Positions 8,290 to 15,680 of a stretch of 23,106 bases of DNA are shown here, piece by piece. Made by a program: the position numbers and the translations under genes. Below the pieces are notes generated by a model. That model made no database searches. It was not told the DNA's origin and was given only the letters and a program-made list of their open reading frames with translations. Within the stretch, counting starts at the first letter, position 1, and each line of letters begins with the position of its first letter. The DNA comes from a virus: IMG/VR virus record IMGVR_UViG_3300013122_000399, positions 1 to 23,106 of that record; one strand, 5' to 3'.

Positions 8290-8754
8290 TCAGAACGGAA
8301 TCGGATCGTCATGGGCGGTGCCGGTGCGCTCCTTGCGCGCGCCCTGCGCCAGCATGCTGTCGACGTAGCCGGTGACGGCCGCCTCGATCAGCCGGTCGAT
8401 ATCGGCGGCGGTGCGATGGAAGAAGGGCTCCATGAGCCCGAGGTCGGTCAGCGCTTCGGCAAAGAGCGCCCGCGCGTCGCGGATCGCCTGTGCCTCGCGG
8501 GCGGTCTTGTCGATCATGCCATTGTTCCTTTGGGCGATTGCACTGCCCACGTCCTGACAGCGGAGCGAGCAGAAGCGGTGATAGGGGTGAGGAGCGGTGG
8601 CCGAAGGCCAGTGATCGGTCCGGGGGACCGATCGCAGCGACGAACGGTTGTGCTGGAGCCGGTGGACGTAGCCGAAGCCGCGGGCTTCCCGCGCGCAGAC
8701 GGCGCAAAGCGCTACCCCAGCAAGAAATTCGCGATCGGGTCTTCGGGCGGCCAT
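8290..8754 (-). CDS. DUF6511-like zinc-binding protein
   Basis: 154 residues from the ATG at 8754 (MAARRPD), overlapping the upstream gene by 43 bases. Early CAVC and later FCSLRC give two cysteine pairs about 40 residues apart, a zinc-finger arrangement. The C-terminal part, from the internal MIDKT near 8517, is helical and rich in Ala and acidic residues and ends DDPIPF. From memory this layout (a zinc finger, RFCS-RCQD, then M-I-D and a helical tail) matches DUF6511, found in alphaproteobacterial phage regions. Function is unknown. A separate short protein starting at the ATG at 8517 is possible but less likely. Confidence 0.6.
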   Translation of the reverse strand: MAARRPDREFLAGVALCAVCAREARGFGYVHRLQHNRSSLRSVPRTDHWPSATAPHPYHRFCSLRCQDVGSAIAQRNNGMIDKTAREAQAIRDARALFAEALTDLGLMEPFFHRTAADIDRLIEAAVTGYVDSMLAQGARKERTGTAHDDPIPF

Positions 8755-9032
8755 CCCGCCCGCTGAAGCTTCTCGGTATGCATCACGATCCAGCGCGAGA
8801 TCGCATTGCTGGCCATGGCCTCGAGGTCGCCGAGGGTAAGGCTTGCGATGGGGTGGTGCAGTCTTCCTCGGGCCTCGAGCCATGTTCCGATCTCCAGCGC
8901 GGCGGCGCGCGTCACATGCGCCTGCCATTCGTCGGGGGTCATGGGCCGGTCGCCCGGCCCAACCCCATCGGGCGCAGTGCTGCGTGATCGCACGGAACCA
9001 CCCGACCGCCGCTTCTGCCGCGCCTCAGCCAT
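8712..9032 (-). CDS. Small hypothetical protein in replication cassette
   Basis: 106 residues from the ATG at 9032, which overlaps the stop of the preceding gene as ATGGCTGA, the same 8-base overlap used at 2242-2249. An alternative start at 8942 (MTPDEWQAH, 76 residues) removes a basic, poorly structured N-terminal stretch and may be the true one; neither has a good Shine-Dalgarno. The conserved-looking part is MTPDEWQAHVTRAAALEIG to the C-terminal PEDPIANFLLG, mostly helical. No domain is recognised. Confidence 0.55.
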   Translation of the reverse strand: MAEARQKRRSGGSVRSRSTAPDGVGPGDRPMTPDEWQAHVTRAAALEIGTWLEARGRLHHPIASLTLGDLEAMASNAISRWIVMHTEKLQRAGWPPEDPIANFLLG

Positions 9033-9774
9033 TGAGCCAGGCGGGCATCGCGGGGGCGCCCGGCGCGGCGGATGCCGATGCCTGCGTCGCGGCAGCCGCT
9101 GTGGGTACGGTCTGCGCGCCCCAGGCCGGAGCGGTCGACGAAGCGGGCTGCGTTGCCGCGCCCCAGGCCGGTGCCGGGGCCTGCCAGCCCGGCGCCGCGA
9201 CGCTCGCGGCCTTGCGCGGCGGGGCGTTGACCGGATCGGGCGGGACGGTTTCGCCACGCATGATGGCGGCATGGTGCGGCTCGTCGGGCAGAACGACGTT
9301 GGCGATGCGGTTCTGGTCGCGGTACTGCGGGTTGGAGGCGGGCTCCACCATGATGCGGGCGGCGAAGACGATGCCCTCGAGATGCCGCAGGCCGGGCAGA
9401 ACCCGCTTGGCCTTGGCGGCGGGGCTTTCGTCCCTGGGATCAAGGCCAAGGGCGCTGTCCACGATGGCGCGAAAGGTGGATTTCGAGATCTTCCAGCCGA
9501 TGGACTGGCCTTTCTCGTCCAGCTTGCCGCCCGCCACGGTGAAGCTCTGCCAGAACTTGCGGCGGGCATGGGGGCCCTCGACCACGGTGAATTCGCAGTC
9601 GAGCATACGGGCATCGCTGGACTGCGAAGCCTTCAGAAGCCCCGCATCCGCCGGGGTCGCACCGTTCACGCCACCGGGGCGAATGGTCAGCCGCACCTTG
9701 GCGAAGGTGCCGTCCGGGATCAGTTCCCCGATGGGGGCCATCTGCGGCTGGGCGTCGTTCAGATCGTAGCTCAT
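9025..9774 (-). CDS. Phage DNA-metabolism protein, possibly DUF669/SSB-like
   Basis: 249 residues from the second ATG (9774, MSYDLND), picked over the ATG at 9780 because AAGGA then stands at the normal 7-base spacing. Residues up to about 170 look like a compact beta-rich domain (FAKVRLTIRPGG, LDCEFTVVEGPHARRKFWQS, IGWKISKSTFRAIVDSALGL) of the kind seen in phage DUF669 and related proteins beside recombination ATPases. The remaining 75 residues are an Ala/Pro/Gln/Trp-rich, repeat-like tail (APAWGA occurs twice) ending PAWLNG, similar in style to the flexible tail of single-strand DNA-binding proteins. It lies directly after the Sak4-like gene. A single-strand DNA-binding or recombination accessory role is inferred. 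Confidence 0.65.
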   Translation of the reverse strand: MSYDLNDAQPQMAPIGELIPDGTFAKVRLTIRPGGVNGATPADAGLLKASQSSDARMLDCEFTVVEGPHARRKFWQSFTVAGGKLDEKGQSIGWKISKSTFRAIVDSALGLDPRDESPAAKAKRVLPGLRHLEGIVFAARIMVEPASNPQYRDQNRIANVVLPDEPHHAAIMRGETVPPDPVNAPPRKAASVAAPGWQAPAPAWGAATQPASSTAPAWGAQTVPTAAAATQASASAAPGAPAMPAWLNG

Positions 9775-9793
9775 GGTCATGTCCTTTCAGGGA

Positions 9794-10651
9794 TCAGGAG
9801 GCGAAAGCGGATTGGTGGGGAGCGCGGCCGTCGATGCGGGCGAGCAGCGCGCCAAGGTCGGGCGGTTCGGTCAGGTCGAGGCGGCCGGACCGGTCCTTGG
9901 CGGGAAGGCCCCAGGGGTTGCCCGACTTGCAGACAAGGCGGCGTTCGGTGGCGGTCTCGTCCAGCACCCAGCCACCCTCGGTATCGCGTGCGAAGAGGTG
10001 CATCGACACGACCTGGTCCACGATGCCGGGCAACTCACGCCCGGCCTTGCTGCCTTCCATCTGCGGTTGCCAGGTGACAGTGCCGAAGTCGTCGGTCACC
10101 TTTTCCAGCACGCCGACAAGGATCACGGTCTTGCCGCGCGCATGCTGAAGGTGCTTCAGCGCCTGGATCACCTCGCGCCCCAGAAGCCCATAGGCGCCCC
10201 GGACATCCGGCTTGCCGGTCCGGTCCGAGAAGGCCTCGGGCTGCTGGCGGGCATAGGCCATCGCCTGCCGCGTCAGATCTGTGATCGAGTCGACGAAGAC
10301 GATGCGGCGCGCGGCGAGGAAGGCTTCGATGCCGCTGTCGCGGTGCTGGGCCTGCAGCCACGCGTGCCGTTCGGTCCCGTACCAGGACTGCGGATGCTGC
10401 GCCGGATCCGGCCCGCCGATCAGCACCGCAAGGTCGCGGAAATCGGTGAAGCTGCGCACCGGGATCGATGCGCCGCGCCAGTCCTGCACCGATTTCATCC
10501 CGGCCTCGAGGTCGAGGCAGACGGTTTCCTCGGCCGGCAGGGACTTCAGGAGCGTGGTCTTGCCCACGCCCGGTGGGCCGAAGATGGCGAGAGAGGTCTT
10601 GTTCTCGGCGGCCGAGAGACGTTCGTCGGCGGTGATGATGCGGAAAGTCAT
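9794..10651 (-). CDS. Sak4-like RecA-fold ATPase (AAA_24)
   Basis: 285 residues from the ATG at 10651, preceded by GGAGAA at good spacing. The long frame upstream of it (to 10954) lies over another gene and is not coding. Walker A is FGPPGVGKTTL (K31) and Walker B is RRIVFVDSITDL, followed by an ATPase core with ILVGVLEKVTDD. This is the compact RecA-like family that phages use for single-strand annealing (Sak4) with an SSB-type partner. The C-terminal part holds a short acidic/basic tail. With the downstream DNA-binding-like protein, the PD-(D/E)XK nuclease and the resolvase it makes a complete phage recombination set. Confidence 0.85.
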   Translation of the reverse strand: MTFRIITADERLSAAENKTSLAIFGPPGVGKTTLLKSLPAEETVCLDLEAGMKSVQDWRGASIPVRSFTDFRDLAVLIGGPDPAQHPQSWYGTERHAWLQAQHRDSGIEAFLAARRIVFVDSITDLTRQAMAYARQQPEAFSDRTGKPDVRGAYGLLGREVIQALKHLQHARGKTVILVGVLEKVTDDFGTVTWQPQMEGSKAGRELPGIVDQVVSMHLFARDTEGGWVLDETATERRLVCKSGNPWGLPAKDRSGRLDLTEPPDLGALLARIDGRAPHQSAFAS

Positions 10652-10752
10652 GGGGTTCTCCGAAAGATTGAAAGGGGCGCGGCGGCGGGGGTGACCGGGT
10701 GCCGAAGGGGAACCTGCCCGGCGTTGCCGCTCGGGCGTCCCGCCGCCGCGCG

Positions 10753-11271
10753 TCACCGGTCTCGGGTCTCGAGCCGGAACACGGGTTTGCCGGTGGTCTC
10801 GGACCGGGCGGCGGCGAAGCCTTCGCGCATGGCGTCGGGCCAAGCCCCAAAACGGCGTTCCGGCACGCGGTAGGCGATCTCGAGATACTGGGTCGGATCG
10901 TCGCCCGCCTCGCGGATCCGGGTCGCCATCGCGGCCAGCCGGTCCTGATCCCACGTGACCTTCTTCGGCAGATCGGCAATCACGACCACGCCCGCATCCT
11001 CGATCCGGACGGTGCCGGAGGTCTTGCCTTGGGCGGAACGCTCGGCCTCGGTCGCCGCGCCATAGCGCTGCGCCAGTGCCGCCTCGAAACGGTCCTTCAG
11101 GCGCTTGACCCGGGCGGTCTCGGCCGCTGCCTCGTCCTGAAGCGCGAGAAGCAGCGCAGCGGGCATGTCGGCGATCTCGCCTATGGACAGCCGGTCGAGG
11201 TCATCGAGCGTCGGCATGTTGCCGGCGCGCCCCCCGCTCGGCGCATCGGTGCTTGGGAACGGCATGGCCAT
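10753..11271 (-). CDS. Hypothetical phage protein, coiled-coil N-terminal half
   Basis: 172 residues. After a flexible start, residues 25-75 form a likely coiled coil (LALQDEAAAETARVKRLKDR and onward). The C-terminal half is a beta/alpha domain with VTWDQDRLAAMATRI and YRVPERRFGAWPDAMREGF. This layout, a helical segment followed by a K-V-x-W-D-Q motif, recalls small proteins placed next to recombination ATPases in phages (DUF7173-like, from memory). It starts at TGATG with the stop of the previous gene, so translation is coupled. The 101 bases between its stop and the Sak4-like gene hold no recognisable feature. Confidence 0.6.
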   Translation of the reverse strand: MAMPFPSTDAPSGGRAGNMPTLDDLDRLSIGEIADMPAALLLALQDEAAAETARVKRLKDRFEAALAQRYGAATEAERSAQGKTSGTVRIEDAGVVVIADLPKKVTWDQDRLAAMATRIREAGDDPTQYLEIAYRVPERRFGAWPDAMREGFAAARSETTGKPVFRLETRDR

Positions 11272-11663
11272 CAGCGCCCCTCCCGCTTCAAGGCCGCGTC
11301 AACGGCGCGGTCCGTGCCGAGAGCCCCGGCCTCGCGGGCCAGGCGGTGGAGCCGTTCGAGTGCCGAGGAGCGGCGGATCGCGGCCGACACGTCGGCATTC
11401 GCCGCCACGACGGCGAAGGCGATGTCGTCGATAGTCGCCATCTCGATCAGCAGCGGCTCGGTCTCGTTCCCCTCGCGCCACGGCGCGGGGATCGCATCCG
11501 GCAAGTCGTCCAGGCTGTGGAAGGCACGGCGGAGCCGCGTCATCAAGTTCGGCAGCCGGGAGGGCTGCGGCTCCGTTGTCGCGGTCTCGGCCGATTTTCC
11601 GGCGATGGCGAAGTAAAGGGACGGCGGGAGCCAATCCCCGATCCAGGCAAGCACGGCGCGCAT
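11271..11663 (-). CDS. Hypothetical protein
   Basis: 130 residues, no recognised family. The N-terminus (MRAVLAWIGDWLPPSLYFAI) is hydrophobic and could be a membrane or amphipathic helix, followed by a Thr/Pro-rich linker and a mainly helical C-terminal half. Both ends are coupled by TGATG junctions (11663 and 11271), so it is certainly part of the operon. An internal ATG (MTRLRRAFHS) would give a shorter soluble form. Confidence 0.55.
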   Translation of the reverse strand: MRAVLAWIGDWLPPSLYFAIAGKSAETATTEPQPSRLPNLMTRLRRAFHSLDDLPDAIPAPWREGNETEPLLIEMATIDDIAFAVVAANADVSAAIRRSSALERLHRLAREAGALGTDRAVDAALKREGR

Positions 11664-12019
11664 CAGGCGGCCTCCTCTGTCGCGATAAGTTGGGAAAGCG
11701 GGATCGGCGCATGGCGCGGTTTGGTCCGCGCGATGGCCAGATAGGCAAAGCGGTCTGGGCCGACCCGGACCTGCACCAGATGCACCAGCGCCGCCTCGAA
11801 GGCGCGGTGGGCGGCACTGGCCAGCGCCCCCAGCCTGCGGCGTTCCGGCTCCGGCAAGGTGGAAATCACCGCCGTGGCATCGATGCCGAGGAACCCGCGA
11901 TGATACTCGAGGCGGTCGCCCGGCATGGCCTGACCGATCCAGGCGCAGAACTCGATGTCGGTGAGCGGCCGGGGCTTGGCCGGGGTGAAGGCGTTGGGGT
12001 GCATGACGAACATCTCCAT
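11663..12019 (-). CDS. Hypothetical protein
   Basis: 118 residues, soluble and mostly helical, no recognised domain. It starts 13 bases after the sigma-like gene with GAGG before the ATG, and ends in TGATG with the next gene. The middle (LPEPERRRLGALASAAHRAF) resembles short alphaproteobacterial phage-region proteins of unknown function. Position directly after a regulator suggests an early gene of the cassette. Confidence 0.55.
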   Translation of the reverse strand: MEMFVMHPNAFTPAKPRPLTDIEFCAWIGQAMPGDRLEYHRGFLGIDATAVISTLPEPERRRLGALASAAHRAFEAALVHLVQVRVGPDRFAYLAIARTKPRHAPIPLSQLIATEEAA

Positions 12020-12032
12020 GTCGGTCCTCTAC

Positions 12033-12626
12033 TCACGCTGCCTTGGAACCGTCCCACCCCGCCCCGAACCCGCGCATCGCGAGGTCGAGCCGAAGGCGGG
12101 CGATGTGGCGGTAGAGGGCGGAACGGGAGATGCCGGTGCGGCTTACGATCTCGGGACCGGCACAGGTGCCAAGTGCCGCGCAGAGGCCACGCATGTCGTC
12201 AGGCAGACCGCCCAGCGCCCGGGCGAGATCGTGGTGGGTCTCGGCATCATCCACGGCGGAGCGGTCCTGACCCTGCCAGGCGGCCAGACCGTCGGCCTCT
12301 GCCAGCACGCAACCCAGCCGCTCGGTGCCGCCCGAGATGGGAGCATCCAGCGAAATCACGGTGCCACCCTGTGCGCGGAGCTGGCGGTGATGACGGTTGG
12401 CGATGCGCGAGGACTGGTTGCGCAGGATGATGTTGGCGAAAGCGCCGATGGTGCCACGCGCGGGATCATGGGCGGGCAAACGGCGCAAGAGATCGACCAG
12501 AAGGTCCTGGCCCAGATCCTCACGGTCGCAGTGGGGCAGGTTCAGCTTGCGCCGCAACCGGCGCGCCGCAGCGTCTGCCTCGTGGATGATGGTTTCAATG
12601 TCGTCGGGGGAGAGTTCGATCCGCAT
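12033..12626 (-). CDS. Sigma-70-like transcription factor
   Basis: 197 residues. Residues about 33-80 (REDLGQDLLVDLLRRLPAHD, then FANIILRNQSSRIANRHHR) resemble sigma region 2, with the acidic patch and the helix that contacts the -10 element. Residues about 155-187 (EIVSRTGISRSALYRHIARL) are a helix-turn-helix like region 4. The middle is poorly conserved, as in small ECF-type or phage sigma factors. It is the first gene of the replication operon, so it may direct transcription of the cassette or autoregulate. Four 11-base-phased GGTGGG repeats lie just upstream. A non-sigma HTH regulator is the main alternative. Confidence 0.7.
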   Translation of the reverse strand: MRIELSPDDIETIIHEADAAARRLRRKLNLPHCDREDLGQDLLVDLLRRLPAHDPARGTIGAFANIILRNQSSRIANRHHRQLRAQGGTVISLDAPISGGTERLGCVLAEADGLAAWQGQDRSAVDDAETHHDLARALGGLPDDMRGLCAALGTCAGPEIVSRTGISRSALYRHIARLRLDLAMRGFGAGWDGSKAA

Positions 12627-12687
12627 CGCTGCATGCCTCGGTCATCGTTTCTGATGAGCCCAAGGTGCCGGATGCGGTCGGCGCGCA

Positions 12688-12726
12688 GGTGGGAACGCGG
12701 TGGGAATTTGGTGGGGGTTTGGTGGG
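12688..12726. repeat. Four 11-bp-phased GGTGGG repeats
   Basis: GGTGGG starts at 12688, 12699, 12710 and 12721, an exact 11-base period, or about one helical turn. On the minus strand they read CCCACC and lie 62-101 bases upstream of the sigma-like start. This fits binding sites for a regulator on one face of the DNA. They share the CCCAC core with the 3061-3312 cluster but have different phasing. Confidence 0.65.
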
Positions 12727-12732
12727 CGGCGG

Positions 12733-13686
12733 TCAGCCGTCGATCTGGATGCCCGATGCAGGAACGCCGAGCCGGTAGCCCCGACCGCGCGCTGTCGCGA
12801 TCAGGGTCTCCGCTTCGGCCTTCGTAAAGCCTGCCGCCACAAGGGCGGCACGAAGCTCCCGGATCAGATCCTTTGCCTCACGCCCCGTTGTGCCCTCGAC
12901 TTCGGGACCCGAAGCGACCTGGTCGCGCGTTTTCGCCTTCGCCAGCAGCCGCTGGAACACCGGGAACAGCTGATGCGACAGGACGACCGACCGGCCCAGC
13001 CATTCCACTTCGGCCGATGCGCTCCGAACCCGAAGCGAACCCGGACCGGGAGGCGGCTTCAAGGTTGCAGGATCGATGGCTACGCCGAGGCCGCCTGCGA
13101 CGGGCACCATGACGGACACGGTTTCGACCATATGGAATCCGGCATCGCGCAGTCGCTTCGCCGCGGCGGGAGGGATCGCAGGCACGAGGATGGTGACATC
13201 TTGGCCCTGTGCTGCCTGACGCATCGTCGCGACGATTGCCTCGCTGGAAAGAGCCGCAGCTTCGAATGCGAGGAAGATGACCCGGCCAGAGGGCAAGGCC
13301 CCAAGGAGCCACAGCCCCTCGACCAGCTGCGAAGGGGCATCCTTGAACCCCGCCGCCGCGCCGATCACTGACGCCAGACCGGCGGCTTCAACGCGATAGA
13401 CGAGCAGATCATCCTCGGTCAGGTTGACATCCTGGGCCTGGTCCAGGGGGCATTCGGCCCTGAACTGTTCACCACCCACGGACCGGATGGGCCGCGAAGC
13501 AAGCCCGCAGTCGCATCGATCGCAGACATCCCACTCCGTCAGTCGTGCATCCTCGACGAGGACACGCCGCGACAGCAGTCGTTCGAAGAGAGGCCCCTGA
13601 AAGGGCCTTGCCACCGCACCCGTCAGGATCGCGTCGTCGCCAGCTTCACTCAGCCGCGTCAACAACCTCAAAATCGTCTCGGTCAT
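12733..13686 (-). CDS. Winged-helix protein of unknown function
   Basis: 317 residues, second gene of a two-gene unit. The N-terminal third has a cysteine cluster (CDRCDC, residues about 55-60, and a later C in RAECPL), possibly zinc-binding. The middle (about 95-200) looks like a Rossmann-type or receiver-like alpha/beta domain with VIFLAFEAAAL and VTILVPAIPPAAAKRLRDAG. The last 90 residues form an OmpR/PhoB-type winged helix: VEWLGRSVVLSHQLFPVFQR, a recognition helix around LIRELRAALVAAGF, and the terminal wing ARGRGYRLGV. DNA binding is therefore likely, but the regulated target is unknown. It starts 41 bases inside the preceding gene, so the two are translated together. Confidence 0.75.
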   Translation of the reverse strand: MTETILRLLTRLSEAGDDAILTGAVARPFQGPLFERLLSRRVLVEDARLTEWDVCDRCDCGLASRPIRSVGGEQFRAECPLDQAQDVNLTEDDLLVYRVEAAGLASVIGAAAGFKDAPSQLVEGLWLLGALPSGRVIFLAFEAAALSSEAIVATMRQAAQGQDVTILVPAIPPAAAKRLRDAGFHMVETVSVMVPVAGGLGVAIDPATLKPPPGPGSLRVRSASAEVEWLGRSVVLSHQLFPVFQRLLAKAKTRDQVASGPEVEGTTGREAKDLIRELRAALVAAGFTKAEAETLIATARGRGYRLGVPASGIQIDG

Positions 13687-14887
13687 TCATCAGCCCGTTG
13701 CGCCGGATCAGGGTCAGCACGCGCGCCTCATGCTGCGTGCGCCGGAACTGCAGGACGCCGGGCGGGCGCAGCTTCACCGTCACCTGTGGTTGCCGCTTGC
13801 CTTCGCCCTTGAAGAGCACCCGGAACACCAGTTCCCCAAGCCGCCAGGAGCCGCCGAACGCCACCGGCGTCCCGCCGAAGTGACGCAGCGCCTCGCCGCT
13901 GAGGTCTCGCGACCGCAAGCTGCGCGCAACACGCGCATAGCCATTCTTGCCGGGCACCATCAGGTCGGCGGCAGCATCGATGATCTGCACCTTGTCGATC
14001 CCCGGATCGTGGCGATGATCGAAGGCGAAGCCCGGTCCGGCCAGTTCCACCGGGCGCAAGGTGTAGAGATCCTGTGCATCCTCGCCGTCGAAGAAGCCCG
14101 GACGCTCGAGGATGATCGATGCGAACAGCTTCGCGATCTCGGGTTGGTGCGCCTTCCTGATCCGCGCCAGCCTCAGCATACCGGTGTTCTCAGAATAGCG
14201 CAGCACAGCGTGGGAGATCTGTCGAACGCTGATCACCCGTTCCTGCTGCCCTTCGACAACCGGCATCGTCGACACCGTCGATCCGTGGCTGACCACGAGG
14301 TTGATCTCGTCGGCATCGGCGTAATCCCCGACCCGGCAATAGTCGCCGAGGAACGCCTGCTTGAAAAGATCGGCGACAGCGAGCCGGAACGCCTCGACCT
14401 TCTCTCCCGTCAGGTCGATGGTGACGCCCCGTTCCCGACCTGCGAACTCATGAAGGCGATCCGGGGCCAACAAGGCCAAGTGATCGGCGGCAGCTTCGAA
14501 TAGGTCAGGGTGTTCGAGGAAGACCCGCAAGGCGATATGCTTGGGGTCGTGCGCCTTGTTCGGCGCTTCCTGATCGCCAGTCTTCATTTCGGGAAAGAGA
14601 TCGATCCCGTCTCGGTCCGCCTGGACCTGGATGATTTCCAAACCTCGTGCGTCGCCGAGTTCCGCGATCCGATGCAGATCGCCGCGCAAACCCTCGGGGT
14701 AATTCTCTTCGGCGCCAGCAAGGAATTCCTGCAGCGCCTTGCGGACCTCCGCCTCTTCGCCCTCCAGCTGATCCAGAGAGAAACCCTTGAACTTGCCGTC
14801 ATGCCGGGCAAGCAGAGACTTCATCAAGGGCAAGTCGACGGTCTTGATGAACCTCGGGTTCACGAACTTCTTGAGGTTGCCCGCCAT
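13646..14887 (-). CDS. Unknown protein, first gene of a two-gene unit
   Basis: 413 residues; no family recognised. Soluble, without signal peptide or membrane segments, rich in charged residues. Features include an acidic/helical N-terminus (to about 90), IDLTGEKVEAFRLAVADLF near 160, and a conserved-looking block with RYSENTGMLRLARIRKA and ILERPGFFDGEDAQDLYTLR. The C-terminal 130 residues are beta-rich (WRLGELVFRVLF, PQVTVKLRPPGVLQFRR). No catalytic motif was identified. The start at 14887 has GGGAATC upstream. It overlaps the winged-helix gene by 41 bases and is divergent from the recombinase operon, so the shared upstream region (14888-15024) should hold both promoters. Confidence 0.7.
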   Translation of the reverse strand: MAGNLKKFVNPRFIKTVDLPLMKSLLARHDGKFKGFSLDQLEGEEAEVRKALQEFLAGAEENYPEGLRGDLHRIAELGDARGLEIIQVQADRDGIDLFPEMKTGDQEAPNKAHDPKHIALRVFLEHPDLFEAAADHLALLAPDRLHEFAGRERGVTIDLTGEKVEAFRLAVADLFKQAFLGDYCRVGDYADADEINLVVSHGSTVSTMPVVEGQQERVISVRQISHAVLRYSENTGMLRLARIRKAHQPEIAKLFASIILERPGFFDGEDAQDLYTLRPVELAGPGFAFDHRHDPGIDKVQIIDAAADLMVPGKNGYARVARSLRSRDLSGEALRHFGGTPVAFGGSWRLGELVFRVLFKGEGKRQPQVTVKLRPPGVLQFRRTQHEARVLTLIRRNGLMNDRDDFEVVDAAE

Positions 14888-15024
14888 ACTGATTCCCCTT
14901 TCCCATTAACTGACAGTTCATCATATGTTCTCTTGCGTTGTCGCGCAACTTGAGCGGGAGCACGTGGGACGGTTTTCGGGTCCGATGAGTAGAGGCCGAG
15001 GGAGACGAACGCCCCGAGGCCCGC
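14888..15024. promoter_or_regulatory. Divergent promoter region with a candidate operator
   Basis: This region lies between divergent genes. It contains a perfect inverted repeat AACTG-A-CAGTT (14908-14918; six of seven positions pair if extended) just 20 bases from the start of the 413-residue gene, a TTGCG/CGCAA inverted repeat near 14933-14948, and one isolated GTGGGAC (14964-14970) identical to the 7-mer of the 3061-3312 cluster. No pair of -35/-10 elements stands out. Confidence 0.4.
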
Positions 15025-15228
15025 ATGAAACGCCCCAATCCCCTGCCACCCGACGAGATGACCGCTGCCGAGCGCCGAGCCGAGTTGTGCGCGTTGCTGG
15101 CGCTCGGGCTGGTCCGCCTGACGCAGCGCGAGCGGGGTGAACCTTCTGACGAAACTGGAGAAATTCGCCTACACTATCTGGCCGACCGATGCCGTCATGC
15201 AACCCCGAACCCAACGGAGACCACATGA
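15025..15228 (+). CDS. Small protein of serine-recombinase module
   Basis: 67 residues beginning MKRPNPLPPDEMTAAERRAE, no recognised domain. A short protein of this type is regularly found directly before DUF2924 and recombinase genes in alphaproteobacteria (established context). Its last codons overlap the next ATG (ATGA, 15225-15228). The helical middle (RRAELCALLALGLVRL) and the cysteine-containing tail are all that can be said about structure. Confidence 0.7.
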   Translation: MKRPNPLPPDEMTAAERRAELCALLALGLVRLTQRERGEPSDETGEIRLHYLADRCRHATPNPTETT

Positions 15229-15680
15229 CGACGCACGACCTCATCCCCGCGCGCCTGGCCGCGCTGAAGACCACCCCGACACCAGACCTGAAGGCGCAGT
15301 GGCGCGAGTTGTTCGACAGCGAACCGCCGCCCTTCAACCGGCGCTACCTCGAATCCCGCCTGGCCTATCGCATCCAGGAACTCGCCTATGGCGGGTTGAA
15401 GCCCGAGACCGTCCGGCGCCTGGAACGGCTTGGCGAGGAACTGGACGGCGGCGACAAGAAGAAGCGCAGCATCCGCGCCGACCGCGACCGTCCCATCACC
15501 GGCACCCGGCTACTGCGCGAATGGCGGGGCGTCGAGTGCGTAGTGACCGTCACCGCCGACGGCTTCGAGTGGCAGGGGCGGCCATACAAGTCGCTGTCTG
15601 CCATCGCGCGCGCCATCACCGGCACCCGCTGGAACGGCTGGGTGTTCTTCGGCCTCAAGAACCACAGGGGGCGGACATGA
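15225..15680 (+). CDS. DUF2924 protein
   Basis: 151 residues from MTTHDLIPARLAAL, with GGAG before the ATG. The family signature is visible: LKAQWRELFDSEPPPFNRRY early, RLAYRIQELAYGGL, then TGTRLLREWRGVECVVTV, GFEWQGRPYKSLSAIARAI and TGTRWNGWVFFGL. DUF2924 proteins are almost always encoded beside a large serine recombinase in this group of bacteria and are thought to assist it, probably as a DNA-binding or directionality partner (inference). The stop overlaps the recombinase start (ATGA, 15677-15680). Confidence 0.9.
   Translation: MTTHDLIPARLAALKTTPTPDLKAQWRELFDSEPPPFNRRYLESRLAYRIQELAYGGLKPETVRRLERLGEELDGGDKKKRSIRADRDRPITGTRLLREWRGVECVVTVTADGFEWQGRPYKSLSAIARAITGTRWNGWVFFGLKNHRGRT

Noticed and set aside
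8806-10077. Plus-strand open frame of 423 codons
   Set aside because: Opposite to three coupled minus-strand genes with domain support; low-complexity Arg/Gly-rich product.
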